A DNA stretch of 64,000 bases, taken from positions 217,351,350 to 217,415,349 of the forward strand of contig CM037877.1 in the NCBI GenBank assembly GCA_021292165.1. Reading direction: 5' to 3'. Every line of letters starts with the position of its first letter. Position 1 is the first letter of the stretch. Both the position numbers and the translations under genes were made by a program. Under the pieces are notes generated by a model. That model ran no database searches. It was given only the letters and a program-made list of their open reading frames with translations, and was not told the DNA's origin. This document shows positions 44,800-55,706 of the stretch, in pieces. The DNA is from Shinisaurus crocodilurus (Eukaryota; Chordata; Lepidosauria; Squamata; Shinisauridae).

Positions 44800-45190
44800 A
44801 CCTCACATTTGTGCTTCTCTTCCAATCTCCAGCCTCTTTCCAGCTTCCACCTCTACCACTCATGGTATGGTGGAGCCATGGAAGCTATGAGAGGCAGATG
44901 TATATATGTACCTACATCTGCCTCCCATAGATGGGCTGCTGAGGTCTGTCTCAGTCCTCCCCCCCCCCCCACTGTCCACTGGAGAGGAAAACCAAGTCTG
45001 CAGAATTTAATTTCCTTCTTACCTCCCCGTTTTAATTCTTTCCCCTCTCCATATGTACTGTATATAAACCTGAACCTCTCCTTAATACTCCATGCATCTG
45101 ATGAAGTGGGCTATAGTCAAAATAAATGTGTTAGTCTTTAAGGTGCCACAAAACTCTTCATTGTTTTTCCTTTTGAACGTAAAGCCTAAG
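44800..45190. other. unassigned sequence
   Basis: Contains a short hairpin AGGCAGATGTA/TACATCTGCCT at 44892-44925 and a C-run at 44960-44970. Confidence 0.4.
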
Positions 45191-45264
45191 GCTACAACCC
45201 CATTAACACACTTACTGTGAGTAAGTCTCATTGAACTACTTATGATTAGACATGCTGATGCATA
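45191..45264. repeat. family Z unit
   Basis: TTACTGTGAGTAAGTCTCATTGA followed by TTAGACATGCTGATGCATAG, a diverged Z repeat. Confidence 0.5.
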
Positions 45265-45324
45265 GCATTCCACTGTAAAGCCTTCTTGGGCTCATGAAAC
45301 TAGTCACAATAGGTGGCATTAGAG

Positions 45325-45459
45325 CAGTGTTTCTCAACCTTGGGTCCCCAGATGTTTTTGGCCTACAACTCCCAGCATGCCCCAGCCAGCATAGCTGGCT
45401 GGGGCATGCTGGGAGTTGTAGGCCAAAAACATCTGGGGACCCAAGGTTGAGAAACACTG
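45325..45459. mobile_element. perfect palindromic hAT MITE, 135 bp
   Basis: CAGTGTTTCTCAACCTTGGG ... the complement to CACTG at 45459. The arms match throughout (AACTCCCAGCATGCCCCAGCC against GGCTGGGGCATGCTGGGAGTT), with a centre AGCATAGCT. Duplication CATTAGAG is exact (45317-45324 and 45460-45467). The near-absence of mismatches points to a young insertion or arm conversion. Confidence 0.95.
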
Positions 45460-45467
45460 CATTAGAG

Positions 45468-45825
45468 CAAGGATGAGGGGACAGGTGTGCCCCTGAAAAG
45501 TACTTCACAGCTGCCCCACCCACTGGTGAGCCCTTGTGGATAATTGAAGGGAAGGCACTTTTCACACATAAAAATGGTCGCTGAAGCATAAGATGGAGAG
45601 TAAAAAGTTTTTTTAAAAATATATATATATATATGCAGTGTTCAGCATGCTCACTCAAAGGTTAACGCTATCAAAACCAATAGAAGTTAATTGAGAGAAA
45701 AATATGTTTAAGATAGGAGCATTAATGTGAAAGATACCATTCTTTCAGAAATCTAACATCCAGGTCAAAACTCACCCCTGTCCCTTGTCAGAGCTTGCTA
45801 TGAACCTCTGTGTATTAAGATGTGC
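45468..45825. other. unassigned sequence
   Basis: Contains an AT alternation near 45617-45634. Nothing else recognised. Confidence 0.4.
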
Positions 45826-46010
45826 AGTAGAGGGCCTTTTGAGGGTGCCATGACTTGAAGAGCCAATTTGTCGGGCATGCATGAAAGGGCATTCTCCTGT
45901 GTTGCCCCCAAACTATGGAATGTGCTCCCTCAAGAACTACAATTAGCCCCCACTCTCTTGGCTTTTAGAAAGGGTGTAAAGATGCATCGTTACTGTGAAG
46001 GTTCTGGTAG
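45826..46010 (+). pseudogene. L2-like ORF2 3' end fragment
   Basis: The frame reads ERAFSCVAPKLWNVLPQELQ and LAPTLLAFRKGVKMHRY, the A-FS-V-AP-LWN-LP block at the C-terminus of L2/CR1-group ORF2. It is truncated on both sides and stops being recognisable after about 46010. A related copy is at 49100-49470. Confidence 0.75.
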
Positions 46011-46500
46011 GTTGGGGGGGGGGCTTGCCCCCAAACTCTCAACTCCCTACCCTGTGGCCAGAGGGCAAACAAACCACCCAGCAGACTGCCACCCCCCCCC
46101 TTCTCATCCACCCAGTCCAAGCCAGGGGATACTTGGACCTTTCTTGATATCCTGGGGCCCCAGAAATAAGGGTTCACCTGATCACCCTCCACTTCTAGCC
46201 CTCCAGCCTAAAAGCATAAACAGTAGCCCAACCAAAGCAGAAGGTGCTGAATTTAGTACTGAGGCCAGATCCAGAACAGAACACACTCAGACTGGAAACA
46301 GTGAATATAATTCACAATAAGGAAGGGGGAAGGTAAAACAGTGTGCAAAGACAAAAGAAGATAGAAAACCAGAATATTAACTAATGAAGAAATCCTTTGA
46401 AACCCTGCTGCAGGCTAAAACAATAAACCCTATCTAGTCTCTCCCATACATTACCCTCAGGTAAGGTTCTTCTGATGGGGCAAGGCTTGATCAAGATTGC
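46011..46500. other. unassigned sequence
   Basis: Pyrimidine- and C-rich with several homopolymer runs (G at 46015-46023, C at 46090-46099). No element defined. Confidence 0.4.
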
Positions 46501-46508
46501 AGGCTCAC

Positions 46509-47145
46509 CAGGGCCTGCGCTACCGCTAGGCCAACTAGGCTGTTGCCTAGGGCGCGTAGCGGAAGAGGGCGCAGAACACTGCGCTCCTCTTCGCTGCCAG
46601 CGCGCTCCTGCCCTGCCCGCCCACCCCCCCGCCTCACCGAGAAAACCAGGTCAGTGCGGGGGATTGCGCCCGGAGTAGTGGTGGGGCCGAGCCTGGGCGC
46701 CTCCCTCCCACCTCGCCTCGCCTCTGCGCCGCCTCCCCCCTGCACCGCCTCCCCCCCGCACCGCCTCCCCCCCGCACCGCCTCCCCCCACCTCACCTCAC
46801 CTCGCTTTGCCTCCGCGCCGCCTCCCCCCCCGACACCTACCTTCTCTGCGCTGTTTCCGGAGCCCCGCCCGCACTCTGTTTTGGCGGGAGGAACTAGGGC
46901 AACAGGGCTTAAACAGCCCTGTTGCTCTGGTTTCCCCCGGCCAAAAACAGAGCGCGGGGGTCCCTTTTCAGAGGAGGCGTGGGAAGGTAGGTGGGGGGCG
47001 GCAGCGGCAGCGTGCGGGGGGGTCCAGTGGCGGCGGTGGAAGGTTGCAGAGCAGGGCTGCTTTCCGGAGCCCCCCCCACGGCACGAGAGGGGGGGCACTA
47101 AATATAATTTAGCCTAGGGCGCCAAACTGCCCTGCACCGGTCCTG
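46509..47145. mobile_element. CpG-rich non-autonomous hAT element, copy A
   Basis: Ends CAGGGCCTGCGCTACCGCTAGG and TGCACCGGTCCTG. Duplication AGGCTCAC is exact (46501-46508 and 47146-47153). The interior is very CpG-rich, with a tandem CACCGCCTCCCCCCCG unit (46739-46790) and an internal inversion GGGCAACAGGGCTTAAACAG / CCCTGTTGC. Long overlapping frames on both strands (up to 189 codons) are composition artefacts. Confidence 0.92.
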
Positions 47146-47153
47146 AGGCTCAC

Positions 47154-47439
47154 AAATGCAATCCAAAGACCAGGACGCCTTCCTTGTGAAGACCAGATGA
47201 AGAACACCTAGCAGCCCTAACCCTCCTACTTTATTCCCCCCCACCACCAGTATGAGGTGAGTCTCCATAGCCAATCACAGTCAGCTGGATGACTTCTTCG
47301 GCTTCCAGGAGGGGAGGAGGGATTGAAAACCCCTTACTGCTCTCCAGCTGAAATCAGTCAGCCTAATTGTTGGCTGCTGTTCAGCTCTGACCTTGAAGGC
47401 CTGGAGGCTAGCAAAAAGCCATGATAAGGCACGCAGGTG
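47154..47439. other. unassigned sequence
   Basis: No recognised repeat. Mixed composition. Confidence 0.4.
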
Positions 47440-47700
47440 GTTGCAATATTTTATTATTTATTTATTTATTTTATTTATTCTATTTATACCCCGCCTTTTT
47501 TCCTGCAAGGAACCCAAGGATTACATAATCATCATCCTCTCCATTTTATCCTCACAACAACCCTGTGAGGTAGGTTAGGCTGAGAGTCAGTGACTGGCCC
47601 AAGGTCACCCAGTGAGTTTCATGGCTGAGCAGGGACTAGATCTGGATCTCCCCAGTCCCAGTCCAGCACTCTCACCACTACGCCACACTAGTGCATGCCA
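47440..47700 (-). mobile_element. MIR-like tRNA-derived SINE
   Basis: Minus strand: box A-like GTGGCGTAGTGGTGAGAG, core CACTGGGTGACCTTGGGCCAG, CTCACAGGGTTGTTGTGAGG, tail CCTTGGGTTCCTTGCAGG and AAAAAAGGCGGGGTATAAAT with TAAA repeats. Close to the copy at 21212-21458. Confidence 0.85.
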
Positions 47701-47769
47701 ACCCCTTCTCATGAAATACGGTGCCTTGTTAGCAGCAAAAATCTCCAAAGAAAAATGAATTTCTTCACA

Positions 47770-47951
47770 GTTACAATTTAGCTTTTTTAAAAAATGCATA
47801 GTTTAATGTTTTAACCATTTTTTAATGTTCTTGTTTTTATGGTTTTATGGTTTAAAATTGTTGTACACTGCCTTGATCGCTTCTTAGCAGATCAGGCAGT
47901 ATATAAAGGCTAATGAGAAATAAATAGACAAATGAATAAATAAATAAATTC
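47770..47951 (+). mobile_element. L2-like LINE tail
   Basis: TTTAAAATTGTTGTACACTGCC then TTGATCGCTTCTTAGCAGAT and CAGGCAGTATATAAAGG, ending in AAATAAATAG and AATAAATAAATAAAT repeats. 3' UTR only. Confidence 0.55.
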
Positions 47952-49099
47952 CTGTTGCCCCCACGTATATTTCTTCTGGTGCCACCACTGCTAGTCATAT
48001 GGTTCCTTGGTCTGTGCTGTTACGTAGCCAGGAATTAATCTTGTGTGTTCTTTACATGTATCCAACCCCCACCCCACCCCGGATTACTATTACCAATGAA
48101 ACAGGTCTTGGGTTGTTGCTTTTTCCTGATGGTGTCATAATGTACAGCTTCCAAAACCATCAGCTATTATGGCAGGGCTGTGTGCTTTTCATGGGTCACT
48201 TAATTCCAAAGTAGTTCCAAAATTCCGGCAAATAATTAGAGACCATCCATTGTGTTTGACGATCCCATTAGCCCCTGCAGAGAATGCCAGCCCATGATTC
48301 TCAGGTATCACTCCCCTGATTGATGCCCATTTGCATTCTATATGGAGGCTGCAAACCTATTATTGTGACGCTGTTTCTTACACAGAGCTCAATTAATGAA
48401 AGGTTAGGATGCAATTAAAAACCATAAAGTGCTCTTTATCTCCGGGTGAGGTTTATATGGCTACTTGAAGCTTCTGAGCACGCTATTCGAAGATGTTCTT
48501 AAAGGCTTAGGTGTCTGCTCCCCACACCCCCTTCTCTGTGTAAACTGCTTCATTTCCAGGAAGAGGTGAAAGAGCAAGCTAGGCTCAATGGGGCATTTAT
48601 TGACACTGTTTGGATTTTATGTATATGTTGCCTGCTCTTCCAGTTAGCCTGAGCCCAGAGGACTTGGTGTCACAACTGTGATTCCAGGATCAAACACAGC
48701 TAATGTCAAGCTTTGTTGCAAATCCATAGGAATTAACTTGTTTGGCTTTGGTGCAATGGACAAGAAAGGTACAATGAACAATCTTGGACTGATCATTGTG
48801 AGACACTGACAAGACTCTTGTTGTGTGTGTGTGTGTGTTTGTGATAAATCAGGCCAGGATATACAATTAAACAAATATCCTCATATCATGTAAGCAAATT
48901 TCTGTCTAATCTAATATGCTGTCAATTATTATTCTAAGAAATGATAACATTATTATACTCTGGATAATCTTTTGTTTGCAGATCAGAGATGCTGAGATTC
49001 ACTACCGCCACCACCAGGTAAGCTTTGTGCAGATATCTTTTATGTACATCTTTCAAACTTGTATTAACAGGGAAGCCATGATAGGGTAGTATTCCCTAC
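47952..49099. other. unassigned sequence, possibly conserved non-coding at 48230-48650
   Basis: A short (GT)n at 48821-48838 is the only repeat seen. The 48230-48650 segment is unique-looking with balanced composition. Confidence 0.3.
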
Positions 49100-49470
49100 T
49101 GTGTATAGTACTTCTTGTAATGCAGGAGAGGCCCTTTTGAGGCCTCTCCTGCTTGCAGAGGCCTGTTTGTTGGGTATGCATGAAAGGCCTTCCTTCTGCA
49201 TTGCTCCCAAATTGTGGAATGCTCTCCCTTTCAGAGCCAAGACTGGTCCCCACTCTTCTGGCTTTTCAGAAAGGAGTTAAGACACATCTCTTTAATTTGG
49301 CCTTTAAAATTGTGAGTACTGGTTTTCATGTCGCTTCAATGTTTTCCTAATGTTTGAATATAGTTTCACTGCTTTTGTGTATTATTATTTTTATCTGAAC
49401 TGTATGTGGCCTTGGTGACATTTGCAGAGAGGCGGTGTGGTATATCATAAATAAATAAATAAATAAATGA
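49100..49470 (+). pseudogene. L2-like LINE 3' end
   Basis: The frame includes a block like KAFLLHCSQIVECSPFQSQD (broken) and LLAFQKGVKTHLFNLAFKI, then a 3' UTR ending GGCGGTGTGGTATATCATAAATAAATAAATAAATAAATG. It is the same subfamily as 45826-46010. Confidence 0.7.
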
Positions 49471-49654
49471 AGTGTGAAAAGGCTCTTTGGCATTTTAGAG
49501 CCCATGACTGCTGCCTCTTTGGAAAAGAAATAGCCATGCATGTTGACAGTGGGCCGGTTTGCACGTAATGACAAGCCACCATGGGTTAAGTCCTCAGTGG
49601 GGCTTGTCATTGCATGTTGACTGACATTTTAAAAATGCAAGCTGCAGTGGGGGG

Positions 49655-49790
49655 CACTGTATTGTTGAGAGTGCTTGGCAGTGGCTCTCAAGGGTTTCAG
49701 GCAGGATTCTTTCCTAGCTCTACCTGAAGATGGTGGGGATTGAACCTGGGACCTTTTGCATGCAAAGCAGGTGCCACGCCCCCTCCTAAA
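49655..49790 (-). mobile_element. tRNA-Ala-derived SINE, copy 2
   Basis: Minus strand: CACCTGCTTTGCATGCAAAAGG (tRNA-Ala UGC-like anticodon arm), box B GGTTCAATCCC, then CTGAAACCCTTGAGAGCCAC. Box A and the tail are missing or diverged. Confidence 0.7.
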
Positions 49791-50629
49791 TCAAATACAC
49801 TGTCAGAACAGCACCAATGCAAGTCAAGCTTAGAAGAATTTCAACAGCTTGCCATTTAGTCATCCTAAAACCACACAAAAATCTCTTTTTTATATATTTG
49901 TAAGTCATAAGCTGAGTTCAATAGTGGAAAATAAAAATAAAGATGTGGTGTTCTGCCAAATTTCCACATTGCCTGTGTGCACTGAGCAGATCTGTCTACA
50001 GCGTGGCACATGTGTGCGTGTTTCTGACATCTGTTATTAAACTGATTGACCTTCTCTAAAGGAGGGGAGAAAGATGAACTGAGAAGTGAATGAGATGCCA
50101 AAGTAAACCTCATACAGTCATCCTGTGTGTCAATAGCAAGCTGGGAGAGCATAAGTCTTGAAAAACATCTCACACCAGTGCTCTCATACCAGCTCTTGCC
50201 TCTGTGGAGCGTTTGTGGAATTGCAGGTTCACCAGTCCTAAAACATAATCATAAGACTTCTCCCTGCTTAGGTCTTTTATAGGAGGTATAACACACTTAT
50301 TCCCTATTTAAACAAAAGGGTAACTGACTAGAGGGGCAAAATCTAAATCTTGGGGAGGACTTGCTACATCCTGTGAATGAGGGTCAGACCCCGTCACAGC
50401 ACTATGAGAGTACTCGAGCTGTCCAACAAAGGGGAGCAGCAATGTTACATCATCCTTTAAATTATTCCCTTTAAACAGAAAGCTAGCACTTTAGGGAGAA
50501 ATCTTCTTTGCTGTGCTAATTTTCTACTTTCATGGAAGGGAACACTCACAAATACAATCTCCCTCCAGCGGTCTCAAGTGGTACAGTCCATTCCACCACC
50601 TCATTCTGACAGCCAGTTTAGTAACTTTA
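49791..50629. other. unassigned sequence
   Basis: No repeat or exon recognised. Just upstream, GACAAGCCACCATGGGTTAAG at 49571-49591 recalls the GTGGTTAACAAGCCACCC block at 60277-60296. Confidence 0.4.
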
Positions 50630-50828
50630 GTTTAGTGGTTAGACTAGCAGTGGGGAGGCCCAGATTCAAATCACCACTCATCCTTGATGTTTCCTGAATG
50701 ACATTGGCCAAGTCCTCATCTCTCAATCTAACCTACATCACAGGGTTGTTGTGAGGATAAAAAAGGAGAGGCAGAACTCCATATAGCAGCCTGAGCTCTT
50801 TTCAGGGATATAAAAATAAATGAATAAA
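50630..50828 (+). mobile_element. MIR-like tRNA-derived SINE
   Basis: TTTAGTGGTTAGACTAGCAG head, ACATTGGCCAAGTCCTCATC core, ACAGGGTTGTTGTGAGGATA, tail TTTTCAGGGATATAAAAATAAATGAATAAA. Confidence 0.7.
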
Positions 50829-51034
50829 AGATTTGCCTACTGAATGCAGCGTGTGCTTCTATTGGTGAGCATTCATCCTCCTACATGGTGATGACAACGT
50901 CTTACATGTTTTGTCAGTATGCCAAGCTTGATGATGAAACGTGCCAGAACTACTGACCTGTACCCGCTCGCTTTCATCGCTAGTTCTCTAACAGAAAACA
51001 GAGTGATGCAGCCACCTCCTTGAGGAATGGCATT

Positions 51035-51060
51035 GGTGTGTGTGTGTGTGTGTGTGTGTG
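51035..51060. repeat. (GT)n microsatellite
   Basis: Thirteen GT units abutting the hAT element at 51067. Confidence 0.9.
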
Positions 51061-51066
51061 TATATC

Positions 51067-51532
51067 CAGGACCGGTGCAGGGCAGTTTGGAGCCCTAGGC
51101 GAAATAAAATTTGCGCCCCCCCTCGTGCCGGGAGGGGGGCTCCAGAGCAAAGCAGCCCTGCTCTGCAAACACCCCCCCCCGCACCGCCGGTGCCGCCGCC
51201 ACCTACCTACCTACCTTCCCCCGCCCTGGCTGCTGCCGCCGCCTCCGAAGAGGAAGTGACGCGACAGGACCCCCGTGCTCTGTTTTTTGCCGGGGAAACC
51301 AGGGCAACAGGGCTGTTTAAGCCCTGTTGCCCTGGTTCCTCCCGCCAAAACAACGTGGCCGGGGCTCCGGAAGCGACGCTGAGAAGGTAGGTAGTGGGGG
51401 GAGGCGCGGGGGAGGGGGCCCAGCGGGGGCGGCGTGGCGGCGGCAGCGAAGAGGAGCGCAACATTTCTGCGCCCTCTTCAGCCACGCGCCCTAGGCAACC
51501 GCCTAGTTTGCCTAGCGGTAGCGCCAGCCCTG
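51067..51532. mobile_element. CpG-rich non-autonomous hAT element, copy B
   Basis: Ends CAGGACCGGTGCAGGGCAG and GCGGTAGCGCCAGCCCTG. Duplication TGTATATC is exact (51059-51066 and 51533-51540). It is inverted relative to copy A (46509-47145), shares CCAGGGCAACAGGGCTGTTTA, and is 171 bp shorter. Confidence 0.92.
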
Positions 51533-51540
51533 TGTATATC

Positions 51541-52068
51541 TATGTATATACACATGAATATATGTGTGTACACATGACATACCAAAGTCCTGGCTTTAAC
51601 AGCAGTCTGTTGGGCAGATCACTGGTCACACAGCTCTTTGTAGTTGCTCACGTATGTTTGAAAGACAACCGTGAGCTGTGCTAAGTTCTAAATAGATCAT
51701 TTTTTGACAAAGCCTATTATTCACAGTAGGCACAAAGCCAATATCCCCGAGAGTCCCTGGAATATTTCTGCAACTATGTTGACAGACATATTATACTCTA
51801 GTTAAGTTATCCACCAAAACAGGTTTGAGCCCTGGTGCACTTGACAAACAGATTAGAATCACAAAGGTGCCATGAGCTCTGGCAGTCTCTCCAAAGAAAA
51901 CTCACATTGTAAAGGCTGCCCTAAAATAAACAATATCATTTACATATCATTTTCATGGCCTGGACCAGATGCTCAAGTACAGTCCTGCTGGGCTTATTTT
52001 GACAAGAAGCTTATTTTGATATTGTGTGAATAGAAACGGCCATTTAGCAATCAATAATTTACTGGCCT
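51541..52068. other. unassigned sequence
   Basis: No element recognised. Confidence 0.4.
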
Positions 52069-52230
52069 GTGGCTCACGCTGGCTCAGGTTGTCTGAGCGT
52101 GGAAAGCTAAGCAGGGTCAGGCCTGGCTATTACTTGGATGGGAGACCCCTCCTCTAGTTTCCTGCATTGAGCAGGGGGTTGGACTCGATAGCCTTGTAGG
52201 CTCCTTCCAACTCTATCTATGAAATCTATG
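52069..52230 (+). mobile_element. 5S-derived SINE, copy 8
   Basis: Best preserved head: GTGGCTCACGCTGGCTCAGG, TTGTCTGAGCGTGG, AAAGCTAAGCAGGGTCAGGCC, TTACTTGGATGGGAGACCCC, CR1-like tail to CTATCTATGAAATCTATG. Confidence 0.9.
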
Positions 52231-52779
52231 TAAGCTGGTTGTCTGTATTGTCCTGAATCTTACCACTAGCTGCTTTCCTTGGATTTCAGGTGCAGAAGTG
52301 TGGTAAGATTCTCACCACCACCTGAGGACATTTTGCAGATATACGCACCATAACAAGTTACCATTTGGCAAATATTCACCAGAATTTACCCAATGCTATA
52401 TTCCATTGTAAAATGTTTAATGAACTCATGTAATAATGAAAGAAAGCATTCGGAAATGCAAGAGTTGAAAAGCGGTGAATTGGCTTCATTTGATTCGTTC
52501 CCCCTATTTGTGATCCTTGATTATATTTTGTCCTTAGGTTTCAAATATATTTCTGCAACCAAATGTACTTAAAAAACAAACAAGGCTAGGATGAATAATG
52601 GATACTCAGAGCTTTTAAAATTGGTGCACAAAGCCTCTACGCACCTCCTTCTCTCTGCTTGTAATACTCAATATTGGGGGCAAGATAAAAGTTGGTAATA
52701 TCCTAATGGCACCATCTCACTCTTGCCTTTATAATTGGTGGTTCCAGAGATCTCAAGACAGCAAGCAAGGTTTTGTCCG
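52231..52779. other. unassigned sequence
   Basis: No repeat or exon recognised. Confidence 0.4.
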
Positions 52780-52945
52780 CATTCCCATTTTATCCTCACA
52801 ACAACAACCCTCTGAAGTAGGTTAGGCTGAGAGAGTGCCGGGCCTAAGATCACCTAGTGAGGTTTATGGCTGAGTGGGGTATTTGAACCTGGGTCTCTCC
52901 AATCCTAGTCTGACACCCTTAACCACTACACACTGTCTCTCAGAA
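52780..52945 (-). mobile_element. MIR-like tRNA-derived SINE
   Basis: Minus strand: head GTGTGTAGTGGTTAAGGGTG, box B-like GGTTCAAATACC, TCACTAGGTGATCTTAGGCCC core, CTCAGCCTAACCTACTTCAGAGGG. The tail is missing beyond 52780. Confidence 0.75.
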
Positions 52946-53417
52946 GTAAACATTTCATTTCTCAGGGTATTTAAAAAAGAAAAAAGATTGCCATACACAC
53001 ATAGAGTGCCTTTCCATTAACAAAAAAACGGATTCCTTGGGTCTTCAACCTAGCAAGTGAAATGGTGTGTTGCTAGGTAGCCAAGTCTAAGTTCTATTTC
53101 CAGCTATTGACAACCAAAATTCATCAAAGGCCAGAGAATGCCGAGGACCAGCTACAGCAGCCTCGGGGACTCCTTGCAGTCAGCAGAGACAAATTACCGT
53201 ATTTAAGTTCCGAAAACACAATAAAACTAGCCGGTAATTCTGATGCAGTTTGAAACCCCACTAGAATGGCTTCATGGTCCATTCTTTTCCACCACTTGGA
53301 TTTACAGCAGCAGGATGCATGCCTGAAGAGGGTCCTTTAGCGGTCTTCAGTAACTTAAGAGGATAAGGGTCTTCCCAAACAACTACTACTGCTCCAAACT
53401 CCCTGAAGTTTTAGCAC
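52946..53417. other. unassigned sequence
   Basis: No recognised repeat. Confidence 0.4.
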
Positions 53418-53424
53418 TACAGAA

Positions 53425-54028
53425 CCAGCCTCAGGGGTTGGTACTGGTAGGCATGGGCACCTGCTGAGGTCCACACCCCAGCAGGGAGCCCAGTACTGCC
53501 TGTCCGCTTGCTGTCTCCAAGCACGTGGGGGCACTTACAAGAGCAAGGAGAAGGGACAGTAGTAGCCCCCACTTGCTTTGTCCTCTCCTTCTGGGCAATG
53601 GTGCGGCTGGGATCCCAAGGCCGAGGGCAAGCGAACAGGCCACGATGACAGTGGAGCTGACCAGTACCCGCTCCAGGTTTCTGAGGGCCTTCAACACATC
53701 CACAGTAGGCCCCCCTCTCTCAGTGAGTCTACCTTCTCCCCACCATTGTCACCAGCTGCTATTGCTCCTCATCCTCTTTCTCATCATGCCTATCACTTGC
53801 TTGACAGGCAGAGAGCCAGTGAACACATAGGCAGCGGCATCTACTGTTCCGCCTTCTCACCACCACCGTTGTCTGGGCTAGAACAAGAGGCAGGTGAACA
53901 AGCAAGTTGCAGTGGGGAAGAGGAGGAGCAACTCCAGGGAGCTTTTGTTGCTGGGCCCCTGTAGGGGGCATGAGCCCTCAGGAGGTGCCTAGCCATGCCT
54001 ATCCTTGATGCTGGCCCTGGAGCCAACA
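53425..54028. mobile_element. repeat X, uninterrupted copy
   Basis: The ends are related inversions: CAGAACCAGCCTCAGGGG ... GGGCACCTGCTGAGG at the left, CCTCAGGAGGTGCC ... TCCTTGATGCTGGCCCTGGA at the right. TAGCACTA occurs directly before the left end and at 54029-54036, a possible 8-bp duplication. It contains the uninterrupted counterparts of both hAT insertion sites seen at 35.5-43.7 kb. The long frames on both strands have no domain. Confidence 0.6.
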
Positions 54029-54036
54029 GTGTAGCA

Positions 54037-54424
54037 CTATGCAGAGAGAGGGGGGGAGCATCATATCTGGTCCCACATGCATGCTGATAGAACTGATACT
54101 TTTTCAAAGGAAGAACATGGACCATTTTAAAGTTCAAGACATGGCATGGCTGGGAGGGCGGAGATTTATGTTTCATATCAGAGTGGCCGTTGTGCTCCCC
54201 AGAGCAACAACGGCACTTTCCCAGTGTGAAAACATAGCAATCTGAATACCCAGAAAATGCATTCCCCCCCCCCCCACACACACAACATATGGTGTTTGGG
54301 TACACAGCAAAACCTGAGTAACAACTGTTCATTTTTATTGTGCAGTAAAATGATCCTTTGGATACAAATTGTGATACAGCCAAAGTCCTATTTAAAAAAG
54401 AAGAGGGCAAAAAGAGACATGTAG
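54037..54424. other. unassigned sequence
   Basis: A C-run at 54265-54278 followed by a short CA tract. Nothing else. Confidence 0.4.
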
Positions 54425-54512
54425 CACAATGCTACACATGTTTATTTGGAAGTAAGTTCCACTGTGTTCAAAGGGGTTTACTCCCAGATAAGCACACTGG
54501 ATCGCAGCCTCA
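54425..54512. repeat. family Z unit, imperfect palindrome
   Basis: GCACAATGCTACACATGTTT, GGAAGTAAGTTCCACTGTG, TTCAAAGGGGTTTACTCCC and GGATCGCAGCC give the full Z arrangement of two inverted half units. Confidence 0.6.
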
Positions 54513-55429
54513 AAGATAAATGGACCCAGCCACTGAAAAACAAACACTGAAAATAAATTTTTCTGCTTTTTACCAAGACCATTATTCAGCAACGTGCTTA
54601 AGCAAAACTGAGTTTATCCTTCAATGACAGCTGCTTTATTGACTCAGAATATTGATGAAAAAATTGATGTAACTGAATGACTTTTCTTCACTTCTTAAGT
54701 CACAAATGGTTATGCGAGTCCTTTATCCTAGTTACTAGTATATACATTTTATCTGTTTGTTTATATATGTGTACACTTATCCATCCATTTTTTCATTCAC
54801 TCATTCACATTTTCAACTCATCCCAGAAGTGTAGGCCAGGTCTCTTGTCTATTGAAAGAAAACCAGTTGATACATTGTTGATCTGGATTCTAAAAGAAAA
54901 TGTGGTTCATTGCTTACCCATGATCTCATTGGATGACTTGAGGGGCAGAGTGATCCTGTGGCCCCTAGGCAGCATCTAGAGAGCCACAGGATGCTTCGGA
55001 TTCCAGCTCTGAGGTTGGAAAAGAGCTCCAACCTCGGAGCTGGGGATCCCTGCTCGGATCCCCCTCTCCCCCCCTTGCAGCTGGCACGGGAAGAACTGTA
55101 GTGCCTGCTTCTCTGAGGTCCTAAGAGCAACCTTGGAGAAGAGGTAAAGAGGGCGTTCTGGGGGCAGGGAGGGGAGGAGACTGTATCCACCAGGATAGGA
55201 CGTATCCTGGCGGTGCTCCAGCCTCCTTTCCTCACCATCTGCAGTGCCTCAGCTAGACAGCCAAAATTGCATCTGGCTCTGGCCACTGCTTTTTCTGTCA
55301 TTGGCCCCATCCTGTGCCCTTAACCCAACCCACTGCCGGAATGTGGTCCTTGAGACCCTTCCCAAATTGTAATTCAGCCCCTGGACGGAAACAGGGTCAA
55401 CACCTCTGAGATAAGGGAACAGCAATTAA
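54513..55429. other. unassigned sequence
   Basis: The 54940-55330 part is GC-rich, with a hairpin-like GCTCTGAGGTTGGAAAAGAG / CTCCAACCTCGGAGC. The 153-codon minus frame there has no motif. Confidence 0.4.
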
Positions 55430-55690
55430 ATACATACCAAACAAATAATATTCAGCCAAAGGCCTTTGTGAACAGCCATGTTTTAGTCAGGCATCAGAAA
55501 TACTTTGGGGTGTGACAGATCTCACTTGAGAAGGTGTTCTACGGAGTGGATTCCACTACCAAAAAGACTCTTCTCCTAACAGGCACCACCTTACTACCAA
55601 TGACTGAGCAATCTGAAGCATGACCTCCGATGCTGAGCAGTGCAGCATAAGGAAAAAAGACGTCCTTAAGGTATCCAGGTCCCAAACCAC
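55430..55690 (-). pseudogene. L2-like ORF2 3' end fragment
   Basis: Minus strand reads LVVESTP-NTFSSEICHTPKYF and a TKAFG-like end, the terminal block of L2/CR1-group ORF2, with stops. No 3' tail is evident. Confidence 0.55.
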
Positions 55691-55706
55691 CAAAAGTTAT
55701 TATACT

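Noticed and set aside
46543..47112. 189- and 154-codon overlapping frames on both strands
   Set aside because: Lie inside the CpG-rich hAT element, with proline/arginine/glycine-rich antisense pairs typical of GC-rich repeats.
53841..54410. 189-codon minus frame
   Set aside because: Covers repeat X and a homopolymer tract. No recognisable domain.
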